A stretch of DNA of 64,000 nt from Stygiolobus azoricus (GTDB taxonomy: Archaea; Thermoproteota; Thermoprotei_A; Sulfolobales; Sulfolobaceae): NCBI RefSeq assembly GCF_009729035.1, contig NZ_CP045483.1:1634001-1698000 (forward strand). Direction: 5' to 3'. The notes under the pieces were generated by a model, which saw only the letters and a program-made list of their open reading frames with translations, did not search any database and was not told the origin of the DNA. Positions 54,551 through 63,979 of the stretch are shown piece after piece (positions within the stretch are counted from its first letter, which is position 1; each line of letters starts with the position of its first letter). The position numbers and the translations under genes are program-made.

Positions 54551-55649
54551 TATTGTCTATTGCAGATTCTATCTCTTCTAATGTATTGTAGAAATGAGTA
54601 GATATTCTTATCCCTTCCCCTCTAGGTGACACGATAATTTTTTTCCTGAGTAAATATTCTGAAGCTTTCCTAGGATTCTTTATCTTGATTACTACTATTC
54701 CCGCTTTTTTATTTTCTGGAGTTATAACCTCCAGACCTCTTTCATTAGCTATCTTTATTACGTAGTTAGATAGGTACTGTATTCTTCCAAATATTTCATC
54801 TCTGTGTTGGTAAATAATCTCACATGATTTGGCAAGACCTAGATTTGACGCAACATCTAAAGTTCCTATCTCGAATCGTCTAGGACCTTTTTCCAGATCA
54901 AACTTTTCTGGGTTAAACTCTAAGAAATTAGATGCACTTTTCCAGCCATAAAATGGCGGGTCTTCTAATAGTCCTTCTTTAACATACATGAAACCTGAAC
55001 CTTGGGGACTCATTAGCCATTTATACCCACCAGCTACGGCGAAGTCTACATCAAACTTTTTCAAATCTACTTCAGTAGCTCCAGCGCTTTGAATTATATC
55101 TAATAGCACATATGCTCCTACTTGTTTAGCCTCTTTAACTATTCTACTTATATCGACTTTTACACCTGTGCTAAAACTAACATGACTTAAGCTAATTAGT
55201 TTGGTATTTTTATCTACTCTTGAGAGTATCTCATCTTCTATTTTTTCTGGGGATACTTTAGCTATTCTTAGCTCGATTTTCTTATTCTTAACTAACTTAA
55301 GAAAAGGGTAAACTGTTGCTGGAAATTCCACATTATCTGTAACTACGTTTTCACCTTGCTTAAAGTCTAAACCGTGAGCTATTACATTAATTCCATAGGA
55401 AGTGTTAGGTATTAAAGAGATTTCCTCACTTTTTGCATTTACTAGTTTACCTATTTTCTCTCTTATGTGATAAAAGTCGTCGGCTTCATGTTCGTTAACG
55501 GCTATCGTTCCCTTAGTCATAACACTTATCAGATATTTGTTAACTTCGAGGTAGACAGAAAGAGGGGTAGGAGATATGGCAGCGTGATTAAGATATACAT
55601 AATGTTGAGTTAAAGGAACTTCGCTTCTAAACTCTTCAATAAAGTCCAC
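54525..55649 (-). CDS. class V aminotransferase (cysteine desulfurase-like)
   Basis: A 374-aa PLP enzyme of the class V group. N-terminal [20 protein letters not shown] and the PLP-lysine segment [20 protein letters not shown] are visible, with [20 protein letters not shown] near the end. Members act as isopenicillin-N epimerase-like enzymes, selenocysteine lyases or cysteine desulfurases; no active-site Cys typical of IscS-type enzymes is evident, so the substrate is open. The start is GTG. It overlaps the upstream ligase by 14 bases. Confidence 0.87.
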   Translation of the reverse strand: MDFIEEFRSEVPLTQHYVYLNHAAISPTPLSVYLEVNKYLISVMTKGTIAVNEHEADDFYHIREKIGKLVNAKSEEISLIPNTSYGINVIAHGLDFKQGENVVTDNVEFPATVYPFLKLVKNKKIELRIAKVSPEKIEDEILSRVDKNTKLISLSHVSFSTGVKVDISRIVKEAKQVGAYVLLDIIQSAGATEVDLKKFDVDFAVAGGYKWLMSPQGSGFMYVKEGLLEDPPFYGWKSASNFLEFNPEKFDLEKGPRRFEIGTLDVASNLGLAKSCEIIYQHRDEIFGRIQYLSNYVIKIANERGLEVITPENKKAGIVVIKIKNPRKASEYLLRKKIIVSPRGEGIRISTHFYNTLEEIESAIDNIIYYLRES

Positions 55650-57354
55650 TCTTTACTACCTCCTTAATCTCGTTCACTACGTCAGGATCTTCGAGTATGG
55701 TAGGATCTACCTCCTTTCCGAGCACGAGATCTCTCAATATTCTTCTTACTACTTTACCGCTTTTAGATTTAGGTAGTCTATTTACCTCTATAACCTTATC
55801 TATCACATAAATTGGACCTAGAGACTTTCTGATTTTCCCCCTTATTTTTTCTGGGTCTATATTGTGTCCCACCACAAACACGATCATTTTCTCTCCTTTC
55901 ACTTCATCGGGTATCCCGACGACAGCAACCTCTTTGACCCCGTTTACCTCCATTAGAACATTTTCTACTTCTCCAGTTGTGATTCTGTGCCCAGCAATTT
56001 TTATCATATCATCGCTTCTACCGACGATCTTTACGTATGGATTATTGATTATTGCAATATCCCCAGTATCATGATATCCGAATCTAGAGAAATAAGAAGC
56101 AAATTTCTCAGGATTGTTTAGCACACCTATAAACTGAGTGGGGAAAGGTGTTTTACAGATTAAGTAACCAAGTTTATCATAAACCGGTTTTCCTTCGTCG
56201 TCAACAGTCTCTAATAGTGCCCCAGGAAATGGTACTCCTGCATAACCAGGTTTAGGTTCTATATTTTCAAGGGAGTAGGGAATTCCTACTACATAACCAA
56301 GTTCGGTCTGTCCATAAACATCAGTGATCCTCTCTGCAAAAGTTTTAGCGTACTCCCATGTTTGTTCATCAAAGATTTCTCCTGCAGTAGCTAAGAATTC
56401 AACTCTTGGCAATTTTAAGTCGTACTTTCTCAACGTTCTTAGAAGTGTAGGTGATGTAAATAGAACTTTAGGTCTTAATTCATCGATTATTTTTACAAGC
56501 CTATCTTTCGGATAATCTGGGGCTCCCTCCATAAACGCGAAGGTAGAACCGTGAAGTAATGTTCCGTACATAATTCTTGAGAAAGTAATCCACCCCATAT
56601 CTGAAGTAGTTAAGACTATATCGCCTTGCTTTAGGTTGAACATTAGGTTAAATACGGTATAATCACCTACCATCCAGGCTCCATGCGGTAATATTATGCC
56701 TTTGGGTCTACCAGTAGTTCCTGAAGTATACATTACCTTTAACGGCTCATTACTTTCGATTTTCTCAGCTTCGTTATCTTTATCGCTTTTTTCAACAAGT
56801 TGTTTTATCTCTTCAACGTCACTCTTCTCTCTGAATGTCAAATCTCCCTTAATAAATAAGGGAATTTTGTTTCCTCTGCGGACTGTGTAGTTCGCTGTTA
56901 TTATGTAATCAGGCTGAAAATCATCGAGCCTTTTCTTAATAGCCTCTTCTCCTAATCCCGCGAAAATTATCGTATAAATTCCTCCTATCCACGCTGAAGA
57001 TAAAACGGATATTATCCCTTGGGGGGTGTTAGGTGTATATACAGCTATCCTAGAGCCTTTTTTAATTCCTTTTGATCTAAATTCACTGGAGACCCCTTTA
57101 ACAGCCTTTTCCAGTTCGTTAAATGTAAGCTCTATTTTTTCTCCGTTTTCGCCGTACCAAACTAACGCAGTCCCAGTGTGTGAAATTGCATTTAACGCGA
57201 TATTAGTCTTACCTCCCACAAACCACCTAGCTACATATTCCCCCTTAGATACTACTGTACTCCACTTGTTAAACCACTTTAACTTTTCAGCGAACTCTCC
57301 CCAATACCAATCTGGTTTTTCGAGAGATTTTTGATAAAGGGTAAAGTAGTCCAA
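55636..57354 (-). CDS. acyl-CoA synthetase (AMP-forming)
   Basis: A 572-aa ANL-family ligase. The N-terminal acetyl-CoA-synthetase cap ([16 protein letters not shown]), the ATP loop [23 protein letters not shown] and the hinge [14 protein letters not shown] are visible, and the adenylation lysine lies in [17 protein letters not shown]. It activates acetate or a similar short acid to its CoA ester. In Sulfolobales such ligases include 3-hydroxypropionyl-CoA and 4-hydroxybutyryl-CoA synthetases, but the substrate here cannot be fixed. The start is TTG. It overlaps the class V aminotransferase gene by 14 bases. Confidence 0.9.
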   Translation of the reverse strand: MDYFTLYQKSLEKPDWYWGEFAEKLKWFNKWSTVVSKGEYVARWFVGGKTNIALNAISHTGTALVWYGENGEKIELTFNELEKAVKGVSSEFRSKGIKKGSRIAVYTPNTPQGIISVLSSAWIGGIYTIIFAGLGEEAIKKRLDDFQPDYIITANYTVRRGNKIPLFIKGDLTFREKSDVEEIKQLVEKSDKDNEAEKIESNEPLKVMYTSGTTGRPKGIILPHGAWMVGDYTVFNLMFNLKQGDIVLTTSDMGWITFSRIMYGTLLHGSTFAFMEGAPDYPKDRLVKIIDELRPKVLFTSPTLLRTLRKYDLKLPRVEFLATAGEIFDEQTWEYAKTFAERITDVYGQTELGYVVGIPYSLENIEPKPGYAGVPFPGALLETVDDEGKPVYDKLGYLICKTPFPTQFIGVLNNPEKFASYFSRFGYHDTGDIAIINNPYVKIVGRSDDMIKIAGHRITTGEVENVLMEVNGVKEVAVVGIPDEVKGEKMIVFVVGHNIDPEKIRGKIRKSLGPIYVIDKVIEVNRLPKSKSGKVVRRILRDLVLGKEVDPTILEDPDVVNEIKEVVKSGLY

Positions 57355-57357
57355 CTT

Positions 57358-58248
57358 TTACTCGATCTTAATTTTAGGTATTTTCCATTTATTATCTTTG
57401 AATACTTCATAAGGTATGCTGAAACCGTGAGCAAATGCTAGATCTTTTATTGATATAATTATTTCCACGTCTTTAATTTTGTTCACGCTAGAAATTACTC
57501 TTTCTAGACTTTCCTTGTCTGCATGGTATTCTATTATATAATAACCGTTATCGAGCTGTGCAATTGTCAGTAAGCTAGGGTCGTTTACGATTCTTTTAGA
57601 CTTTACGTCGAGTATATAGTTTGTTTTGCCTAAAGTATACATGAAGCCGTATAAAACTTCTTTTATGTGCTTGTAGTGGTAATTTCTCCAGTAAGGTATT
57701 GCAGGATTCACCTGGATATCTGCCAATAAGTTTACATCATATTTATCTAATTTTAGAAGTTTTTTTGACGGGATTGATATATATACTTGTTTTCTATTAC
57801 ATACCCATTCCTTATTTTCAAAATCGTAACAGTTTTCATCATTAATGAATCTAAAATTTTGAACCGAAAGATTTATAGAGCAATTCATGTTAAGTTTATT
57901 AAAAACTTTTTCATAAGTTTGTTTCATTTCGTCAAATACTTCATAACTTGTATAAAAAACAAGCATAAATGAATTATCTTCAATATCTCCTCTGAAAATG
58001 TTTGCTAAAGGTCCAGCTATTTGTTTTGCCTTTTCGTAGGGTATAGTCGATTTCTCACACCATATTACAGCTTTCCATAAGCCCAACTTTTCAGAGTTTA
58101 TAATGGGGAACACGGTTATCTGATGTTCATGAAATAAGCTAAGAATCGAATAGTAAACATCATTTACGGGTACCCCGGAAAGAGATGAAATTATGTGAGG
58201 ATTTAATCCCACGAGTCTTATGTATTTTATCAGATCACTTAGCTTCAA
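57358..58248 (-). CDS. conserved hypothetical protein, possible Lrp/AsnC-like regulator
   Basis: A 296-aa protein with a TTG start. The N-terminal sequence IKYIRLVGLNPHIISSLSGV, VNDVYYSILSLFHEHQITVF could form a winged helix, and the following 45-130 region alternates strands and helices as in RAM ligand-binding domains. The remainder (about 150-296) has a second alpha/beta part (DNGYYIIEYHADKESLERVI). I do not recognise the family with certainty. It ends 3 bases before the acyl-CoA ligase start. Confidence 0.5.
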   Translation of the reverse strand: MKLSDLIKYIRLVGLNPHIISSLSGVPVNDVYYSILSLFHEHQITVFPIINSEKLGLWKAVIWCEKSTIPYEKAKQIAGPLANIFRGDIEDNSFMLVFYTSYEVFDEMKQTYEKVFNKLNMNCSINLSVQNFRFINDENCYDFENKEWVCNRKQVYISIPSKKLLKLDKYDVNLLADIQVNPAIPYWRNYHYKHIKEVLYGFMYTLGKTNYILDVKSKRIVNDPSLLTIAQLDNGYYIIEYHADKESLERVISSVNKIKDVEIIISIKDLAFAHGFSIPYEVFKDNKWKIPKIKIE

Positions 58249-58326
58249 CTCTTGGTATTGTTCATTTGATAAATATATAAAATTTTCTGCAAAATGTATT
58301 AAAAGATTAGAAGAAAGTTATTTCTC

Positions 58327-58803
58327 TTATTTTTCTCTAATCTCAACTATTTTATATCCACAATAAGGGCACTCTGTAAGTTTTTTCTTAAAAATTCTAC
58401 CACAAGCCTCACACTTATATACTACTTTTTTCTTGTTCTTCATCTTAAATCCTAATTTTACGGAGTTAAATTCTATATCAAGATACAATAGTACGTTTTG
58501 TACGCTTAAATCGTCGGTAAATACTACCGAGGGTCTTAATTCGTGTGCTAAGGCAATCACACTGATATCCGTTTGTGATAATTCACTTTCCTTTATTTGA
58601 TGTAAAGTCTTGTTGACGTAATTCACTGATTCTCTAGATGGATATTGTATAATTATTTTTCCTGAATTAATAGATAAATCCAATAAATTTACTGAGTTCG
58701 AATCTCTTACTTCTTCTATTACATCTGGTGTTGTATAAACTAAGGGAAATAGGTTCTCAAGTCCTGCCAGAAAACCCGCTGTATCGAATATTATCCTTTT
58801 CAT
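58327..58803 (-). CDS. nob1: rRNA maturation endonuclease Nob1
   Basis: Nob1 (158 aa) cleaves pre-16S rRNA at its 3' end. A PIN domain spans about 1-115 with Asp in FDTAGFL, ELSQTDISVIAL and VFTDDLSVQNVL as metal ligands, and a C-terminal zinc ribbon CEACGRIFKKKLTECPYCG (about 130-150) marks the Nob1 type. The start ATG overlaps the stop of NAD kinase by one base, so they are coupled. Confidence 0.93.
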   Translation of the reverse strand: MKRIIFDTAGFLAGLENLFPLVYTTPDVIEEVRDSNSVNLLDLSINSGKIIIQYPSRESVNYVNKTLHQIKESELSQTDISVIALAHELRPSVVFTDDLSVQNVLLYLDIEFNSVKLGFKMKNKKKVVYKCEACGRIFKKKLTECPYCGYKIVEIREK

Positions 58804-59546
58804 TACAGGTAACCTAGGTCAATTCTTTTATAGAAACGTAGAATTTTAGCTTTTCTTTCATGTTCGGTAATTATAGCCTCCTCGTCTTCACCACTCCTTA
58901 AATACCCTACTACTTCACCATCTACTATTATTTTAGCTATTTGAGGGCGTCCTTTATCTTCTAACTTAATAGTGACTTTCTCCTTCATAGGGATAATAAT
59001 ATTCCGCATATCTGGAACTATACAGTTCATAAAAGTAATTTCAATACCGTTCACACCTTTATGAAGTAGAGTTCTTGTAGCTGAATAACTCCAAGCCCAG
59101 CTTCCTTGAGGGGTAGAAGCCAATACACCGTCTCCTTCAAATATAATTTTCTTTTCTCCCACACTGACGCTGCCTAGAATAGTCTCAGGATTATCAAATA
59201 ATATAGCTACCTCGTTGAATGCCACGGCTCTAGTCTGTTTAGTCCTCAAGTTCAACATTACATACTCATCTACTATATAATCACCGTTTTTTAGCCTAAC
59301 CAAAACATCTTTTACGTTTTCTGGATTTATATCTAATAAGGCTGATCTTCTACCGAACTTGATTCCTATAACTGGGGAGTTTAATTTGACAGCTTTAAGT
59401 AATGTACCATCACCGCCTATCACAATAACAAGATCATGGTTATTTCCTTCGGTTATTTTAAATCCCATTTCTTCTGCTAATTTCTTAACTTTTTCACTAA
59501 ATTCAATAGCATCTGGCGAGTTTTTTGTAAGTATTTTGAGTAACAT
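58803..59546 (-). CDS. NAD kinase
   Basis: A 247-aa ATP-dependent NAD kinase, making NADP. The GGDGTLLKAVKL motif (about 44-55) and SPVIGIKFGRRSALLDI are typical; the C-terminal region has TPQGSWAWSYSATRTLLHKG, which holds NAD. NADP feeds malonyl-CoA reductase and the NADP reductase at 59981. It overlaps Nob1 by 1 base. Confidence 0.94.
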   Translation of the reverse strand: MLLKILTKNSPDAIEFSEKVKKLAEEMGFKITEGNNHDLVIVIGGDGTLLKAVKLNSPVIGIKFGRRSALLDINPENVKDVLVRLKNGDYIVDEYVMLNLRTKQTRAVAFNEVAILFDNPETILGSVSVGEKKIIFEGDGVLASTPQGSWAWSYSATRTLLHKGVNGIEITFMNCIVPDMRNIIIPMKEKVTIKLEDKGRPQIAKIIVDGEVVGYLRSGEDEEAIITEHERKAKILRFYKRIDLGYL

Positions 59547-59551
59547 CTACG

Positions 59552-59908
59552 TTAGTTATGATACTCCTTTAAGATAATAACATTTACCGTGAAGACTTTA
59601 CTTTCGTTAATTAGCTCGACATCACCATCGTAATTTATTAACCTAACCTTGTAAATCTTTTGTTTTATTCCCTTATATCTTACACTTATCCAGCTGTTCA
59701 CTCCGGTCGTCATTATCGTTGTCTTTCCATGAAGTCTTATTGTTACATGTTCTCCAGGCTTGAGTGTGATGGTTGTCTTCTCATGATTCTCACCTACATA
59801 TTCAACTGCCGCTATCATAATTTTTCTATAATAGTAGAACCATCCGCGCATTAATAGGATAAATCCTAAAGATAAAGCTAATATGAGAAGTTCCGGTAAC
59901 AGATACAT
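59552..59908 (-). CDS. small membrane-anchored protein, unknown function
   Basis: A 118-aa protein with one N-terminal transmembrane helix (about 4-24, LPELLILALSLGFILLMRGW) and a cytoplasmic or external beta domain (about 35-115) such as TITLKPGEHVTIRLHGKTTI. The family is unknown. It precedes NAD kinase by 5 bases on the same strand and is probably in its operon. Confidence 0.55.
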   Translation of the reverse strand: MYLLPELLILALSLGFILLMRGWFYYYRKIMIAAVEYVGENHEKTTITLKPGEHVTIRLHGKTTIMTTGVNSWISVRYKGIKQKIYKVRLINYDGDVELINESKVFTVNVIILKEYHN

Positions 59909-59980
59909 ATTGATCTCTCATTATAAATCTGTGTAAAGGTTTAAATAGTATAAACAAAATGAAAAAACGGGGATATAATT

Positions 59981-60979
59981 TTGGCAGAATTTGACATGGT
60001 AGTTATTGGCGGAGGCCCAGTAGGTCTATATGCTACTTTTTATGCAGGATTAAGGGATATGAAGGTTGCTCTTATAGATGCACAAGATGAGTTAGGGGGA
60101 CAGCTTGTCACTCTATATCCTGAAAAGATGGTTTATGATGTTGGAGGTTTCCCTGGTATATTAGCATACGATTTAGCTCAAAATCTAATCGAACAAGCTA
60201 AGATGTTCTCTCCAGAAATAAGAGTAAAAGAGTGGGCTGACACTCTTCAGAGGACTAACGATAATATGTGGATAGTAAAGACTGACAAAGGGACGGAATT
60301 TAAGACAAAGACAGTGCTAATTGCAGCTGGAATTGGGAAAATAACCCCAACTAGGCTAGGTGCTAAGGGTGAGGTAGAATACGAGAATAAAGGAGTTTAT
60401 TACACTGTTAGGAGGAAGAAGGACTTTGAGGGTAAGAGAGTACTGATTGTAGGAGGTGGAGACTCGGCGGTTGATTGGGCCTTAACCCTAGCACCTATAG
60501 CTAAGTCCGTGACGTTAATTCACAGAAGAGATCAGTTTAGGGCTCACGAAAGGAGCGTAAAGCAGCTATATCAAGTCGCCACAGTCTATACTTGGCACGA
60601 GTTAAAGGAAGTTCAAGGCGACGGTAATAAGGTTACTCATGCAGTAATTTTTGACAACAGAACAAAGGAGGAGAAAGTGCTAGATGTAGACGCTGTCATT
60701 ATTAGCATAGGACACAAAGGAGACTTAGGTAACATGCTAAAGTGGGGACTTAATATGAAAGGAAGGGATATAATAACTAACGCAAAGATGGAAACCAATT
60801 TGCCTGGAGTATATGCTGCTGGTGATATCGCGAGCCAAGAAGGTGCGCCAAAGCTGGCTCTAATTGCAGTTGGTTTCGGACAAGCTGCTATAGCTGTAAG
60901 CGTAGCTAAAAAGTATGTGGATCCAAATGCATCATTATTTGCGGGACACAGTTCTGAGATGGATAAGTTTAAGAAGTAA
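59981..60979 (+). CDS. thioredoxin-reductase-like ferredoxin--NADP+ reductase
   Basis: A 332-aa flavoprotein (TTG start). FAD motif [20 protein letters not shown] is at residues 7-26; the NADPH motif [14 protein letters not shown] is near 155-168; the C-terminal FAD segment is [12 protein letters not shown]. The CxxC disulfide of thioredoxin reductases is missing, which places it with the type-2 ferredoxin-NADP reductases known in Sulfolobales. It supplies NADPH or reduced ferredoxin to the carbon cycle. The gene stands alone on the plus strand. Confidence 0.92.
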   Translation: MAEFDMVVIGGGPVGLYATFYAGLRDMKVALIDAQDELGGQLVTLYPEKMVYDVGGFPGILAYDLAQNLIEQAKMFSPEIRVKEWADTLQRTNDNMWIVKTDKGTEFKTKTVLIAAGIGKITPTRLGAKGEVEYENKGVYYTVRRKKDFEGKRVLIVGGGDSAVDWALTLAPIAKSVTLIHRRDQFRAHERSVKQLYQVATVYTWHELKEVQGDGNKVTHAVIFDNRTKEEKVLDVDAVIISIGHKGDLGNMLKWGLNMKGRDIITNAKMETNLPGVYAAGDIASQEGAPKLALIAVGFGQAAIAVSVAKKYVDPNASLFAGHSSEMDKFKK

Positions 60980-61047
60980 TTTCCTATTTCTCCCTTTGTT
61001 TACAACTCTACTTTTTTAGCTTTCTTCTTCTTTAATTAATTTCAGTC

Positions 61048-61809
61048 TTGACAAGCAAAAGGACTACCCCTAGGCTGAACGAGATTATAAAAGGAGTCAG
61101 AAGCTACTACATAATCGGAGACATTGCACTAGTCTCTCCAAAAGAAGAAGTTAACAAAGAGGAATTAGCTGAAGCGTTGATGAAGATAAACCCTCGTATA
61201 AAATCAGTTTTTATTCGTAAGAAAGTCAAGGGAGAATTGAGAGTTAATGAACTAGTATTCGCTGGTGGTGAGTACAAGACTACTACGGTTTACAAGGAGA
61301 CTGGTCTTAGATTCAAAGTTGATATTTCAAAAGTTTATGTTAATGTGTCTTTATCTTCTGAAAGAGACAAACTCGAAAAAGAAGTAGAGTGTAAAAAGGT
61401 ATTAGCGGATCTGTTTACAAGTTATGGTGCAATAGCTATACATTTAGCTAGGAAATGCAACTACGTAATTGCTGGAGACTTAAATATCGACGGTCTATAT
61501 CTTTTGAAGGAGTCTTTAAACCTCAACAAATTAAAGGGGAACATAGATATAGTGCAATACGACGCTCATTACTTACCCTTTAGGGATAAGAGCGTAGATA
61601 TAGGAGTTGCTGATAATCCTACTATGATTGAATCCTTTAAGAGCGAAGTTTGTAGAGTATGTAAGGAGGCGATTTTTTACATTTTATGTAAGTCTAAGGA
61701 CGAAGCTACTCAAAAACTAGGTGAAGCTGATTGGGTAAGAGTTAACGATTATTCTAAGGATCTCTTCATTTTTAAGGGGAGAGTTAGATGTGATAATGAA
61801 AAGAGTTAG
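61048..61809 (+). CDS. divergent Trm5-like tRNA methyltransferase
   Basis: A 253-aa protein with a Trm5/Taw2 (Met-10+) layout. The N-terminal domain contains VFIRKKVKGELRVNELVFAG and TTTVYKETGLRFKVDISKVY, as in Trm5. In the SAM-binding core, the usual G-V-G-P-F loop is replaced by ADLFTSYGAIAIHLA, and the usual N-P-P tetrad reads as DNPTM, so catalysis may be lost or altered. It may be a crenarchaeal Trm5 paralogue (m1G37 or imG synthesis). TTG start. Its 3' end overlaps the convergent DUF371 gene by 93 bases. Confidence 0.72.
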   Translation: MTSKRTTPRLNEIIKGVRSYYIIGDIALVSPKEEVNKEELAEALMKINPRIKSVFIRKKVKGELRVNELVFAGGEYKTTTVYKETGLRFKVDISKVYVNVSLSSERDKLEKEVECKKVLADLFTSYGAIAIHLARKCNYVIAGDLNIDGLYLLKESLNLNKLKGNIDIVQYDAHYLPFRDKSVDIGVADNPTMIESFKSEVCRVCKEAIFYILCKSKDEATQKLGEADWVRVNDYSKDLFIFKGRVRCDNEKS

Positions 61810-62196
61810 GTCTGAACCTTGTTGTAATTTCTTAATTATTCTTCTGTCTATGTCTTTCGCAGATTTGTCAGCGTTTAACATAATTGTACTGTCTGAGATG
61901 AAGGTAGATTTCCTGATTATTATTTTATTAGGATTGGTTAGTTGCAACTGACTCGACCCTCTACCCGAAACAATGTCGTATATTCCATTTACCACAATAA
62001 CGGCATATATATAACTAGTATCCCTCCTAATCTCGTCCTTGACCCTTTCGTCGAGTTGGGAAGCTCCCTTGTCCGCGTTTATTCCTATTATACAATCTCC
62101 CCTAGGGGTTAGAAAGCTATCTTTGGTAACTTCTAAAGTAGTTTTATGGGTAGCTTTAACGTTATAATGTCCTTTAGCCTTAATTACGTCAATCAT
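61717..62196 (-). CDS. DUF371 family archaeal protein
   Basis: A 159-aa protein. N-terminal IKAKGHYNVKATHKTTLEVT, GDCIIGINADKGASQLDERV and the later LNADKSAKDIDRRIIKKL match the archaeal DUF371 family, whose function is unknown. It lies directly after the CRM-domain gene with a small overlap (8 bases), in a minus-strand cluster with RNase P component 4. Confidence 0.86.
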   Translation of the reverse strand: MIDVIKAKGHYNVKATHKTTLEVTKDSFLTPRGDCIIGINADKGASQLDERVKDEIRRDTSYIYAVIVVNGIYDIVSGRGSSQLQLTNPNKIIIRKSTFISDSTIMLNADKSAKDIDRRIIKKLQQGSDLTLFIITSNSPLKNEEILRIIVNSYPISFT

Positions 62197-62458
62197 TTTT
62201 CTTAGCTAGTATAAACGTATAACCTCTTATTTCTATCAACTTTGCGTTAGCCTTCTCAGCTATTAATCTAGCAAATTCTCTTCTGTCTTCTACTTCTATT
62301 CCTATTTTCACTTTTACTACTTTATGTTCATTTAGCCTCCGTTTTATTTCTTTAATCACTTCTTCAGTAACTCCTTTCTTTCCTATTCTAACATCGGCGT
62401 GGCTAGCTTTAGCCTCCTTTATCAGTCTTTTTAACGGGATATCTTCTGACCCAACCAC
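62189..62458 (-). CDS. CRM (YhbY-like) RNA-binding protein
   Basis: An 89-aa single CRM domain. Key segments are KEAKASHADVRIGKKGVTEE, IEVEDRREFARLIAEKANAK and IEIRGYTFILAKK. In bacteria YhbY binds the ribosome assembly intermediate, and archaeal versions are believed to act in rRNA or tRNA maturation. The GTG start lies 50 bases inside the end of the RNase P gene; no ATG is available, so coupling is likely. Confidence 0.87.
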   Translation of the reverse strand: MVGSEDIPLKRLIKEAKASHADVRIGKKGVTEEVIKEIKRRLNEHKVVKVKIGIEVEDRREFARLIAEKANAKLIEIRGYTFILAKKND

Positions 62459-62726
62459 AGTATATACATGTTCTAACTATAACTTTATTTTTTATCCTCC
62501 TACGTTCTGTTAGCCCCGGAATTAAAGGCACGAAACACTTTCTACAAATTTTTCTCTTATAGACTAATGGAAGCTTAAATCTGAATTTACTTGAATATGT
62601 TAATGCCAATCGTACATATCTCCTCGCTAGTTCTATATCTCCTTCTTTTACAATTTGCTCAGCCATGTCAATAAGTTCTAAAGCTCTCTTCCTATGTTCT
62701 TTTACTACTTTTATTTTCATCAACAT
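62409..62726 (-). CDS. rnp4: RNase P protein component 4
   Basis: Rnp4 (105 aa, Rpr2/Rpp21) is a protein subunit of archaeal RNase P, which cuts the 5' leader of pre-tRNAs. The helical N-terminal half is EHRKRALELIDMAEQIVKEG and the zinc-binding half is CRKCFVPLIPGLTERRRIKN, then CIYCGWVRR, with CxxC pairs. Start ATG 62726 or 62720. It is divergent from the Nep1 gene, with the starts almost touching. Confidence 0.93.
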   Translation of the reverse strand: MLMKIKVVKEHRKRALELIDMAEQIVKEGDIELARRYVRLALTYSSKFRFKLPLVYKRKICRKCFVPLIPGLTERRRIKNKVIVRTCIYCGWVRRYPVKKTDKGG

Positions 62727-62737
62727 TGATCTTCTTT

Positions 62738-63406
62738 GTGAGTAAAATTAATCTCATCTTATTGGACTCTTCCCTTGAACTGATACCAAAAGAAATCTTA
62801 TCTCATCCGGCAGTCATAGTAAACGCTAAGAAAAGAGAAAAGGATCCGCGTTACATGATCTTAGACAAATCACTCCATTACAGTGCAATGGCTAAGCTTA
62901 AGGACAAGGAGAAGAGGGGCAGACCGGACATTGTTCACTTATCACTGCTGAATTTCTTGTATTTGGAGGACGAGATAAAAGGTGAAGTCTTCATACACAC
63001 AATAGACGGGAAAATAATCAGTGTGAGAAATGATACTAGAATACCTAAGAACTACGAAAGGTTCGTGAGCTTAATGGAACAGTTGCTAAGATATGGTAAA
63101 GTCCCGGTAGATTCGGATAAGCCTTTTATGGAGATTACAAGTGAGAGTTTAGGTTCTCTAAAAAAGAAGTATAAGCTAGCAGTCCTTTCTGAAAACGGAG
63201 AAAAAGTATCTTTAAAGAAGATTTGCGAGCTAGGTGAAAATTGGTTAATAGGTGTTGGAGCGTTTCCTCATGGAGACTTCTCAGAAGAAGTAAAGGTAAA
63301 TGCGGATGTTTTTTACTCAATTACTGATAGAGTTTTAGAAGCCCATCAAGTAATATGTAGACTGTCATCTGCTTGTCTCTTATTTCTTGGGTTCCTTAGA
63401 ATTTGA
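62738..63406 (+). CDS. nep1: ribosome biogenesis methyltransferase Nep1 (SPOUT)
   Basis: Nep1 (222 aa from GTG 62738) methylates a pseudouridine at N1 in 16S rRNA (position 914 by archaeal numbering). SPOUT-fold motifs are INLILLDSSLELIPKEI, KREKDPRYMILDKSLHYSAM, RGRPDIVHLSLLNF, VRNDTRIPKNYERF and the SAM-binding knot WLIGVGAFPHGDFS. GTG 62738 gives the usual N terminus; TTG 62726 is in frame but overlaps the divergent Rnp4 start. The 3' end overlaps the gene at 63380 by 27 bases. Confidence 0.94.
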   Translation: MSKINLILLDSSLELIPKEILSHPAVIVNAKKREKDPRYMILDKSLHYSAMAKLKDKEKRGRPDIVHLSLLNFLYLEDEIKGEVFIHTIDGKIISVRNDTRIPKNYERFVSLMEQLLRYGKVPVDSDKPFMEITSESLGSLKKKYKLAVLSENGEKVSLKKICELGENWLIGVGAFPHGDFSEEVKVNADVFYSITDRVLEAHQVICRLSSACLLFLGFLRI

Positions 63407-63979
63407 AGCATCGAGTATTTTAGCTTTAGCAAAGATTATTCCGCCTGGTGTAGGGTTTAAGGATATTACCTCAAATCCATATTCTTCAAGAATCTTCTTA
63501 AGGATTATTGAGGCACAAGTAGTAGATTCCAGCCCAAAACCTGTACCTGTTATTCTAATATCAATTGTTTTACCATTTTGTTTTATTGCAATGTCCTTTA
63601 TTGGAATAAGTTCTTTAATTTTTTCATAAAGCTCAACTAGATCGGATAGATTGCTAGCTTTAGTCTTTAGGTAGGACGCTAACTGGATTCCAGTTATCTC
63701 ACACACCTCTGATGCCTTATTTTTATCATATTCGTAGGCTAGCTTAATCATATTTTCCAAGTACCATACTGTAACTGGAACTATTTCTAAGTCTTTTACG
63801 GTCTTGTAGTACTCGACTAAAGAGTTTAAAGTCTCAGAATCTCCTCCCTCTTTTAAGATCTCTAGCATTGCTCGCAGAGCTAAGTTAGTGATAGCATACA
63901 TTGTATAGCCTTTCTTTTTGACCTCTTGTTCTAACTCCTCTATCAACTCAGCATCTGCAGCTAGGTTCGCCCTTGGCAA
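63380..63979 (-). CDS. conserved hypothetical protein with N-terminal ribbon-helix-helix-like segment (start uncertain, near window edge)
   Basis: A 199-aa protein if TTG 63979 is the start; the frame remains open to the window edge, so the true start may lie outside. The N terminus (PRANLAADAELIEELEQEVK) followed by GYTMYAITNLALRAMLEILK resembles a ribbon-helix-helix. The C-terminal part (about 125-190) is an alpha/beta domain with DIRITGTGFGLESTTCASII and FEVISLNPTPGGIIFAKAK. It converges with nep1. No firm family; a DNA-binding regulator is a guess. Confidence 0.6.
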   Translation of the reverse strand: MPRANLAADAELIEELEQEVKKKGYTMYAITNLALRAMLEILKEGGDSETLNSLVEYYKTVKDLEIVPVTVWYLENMIKLAYEYDKNKASEVCEITGIQLASYLKTKASNLSDLVELYEKIKELIPIKDIAIKQNGKTIDIRITGTGFGLESTTCASIILKKILEEYGFEVISLNPTPGGIIFAKAKILDASNSKEPKK

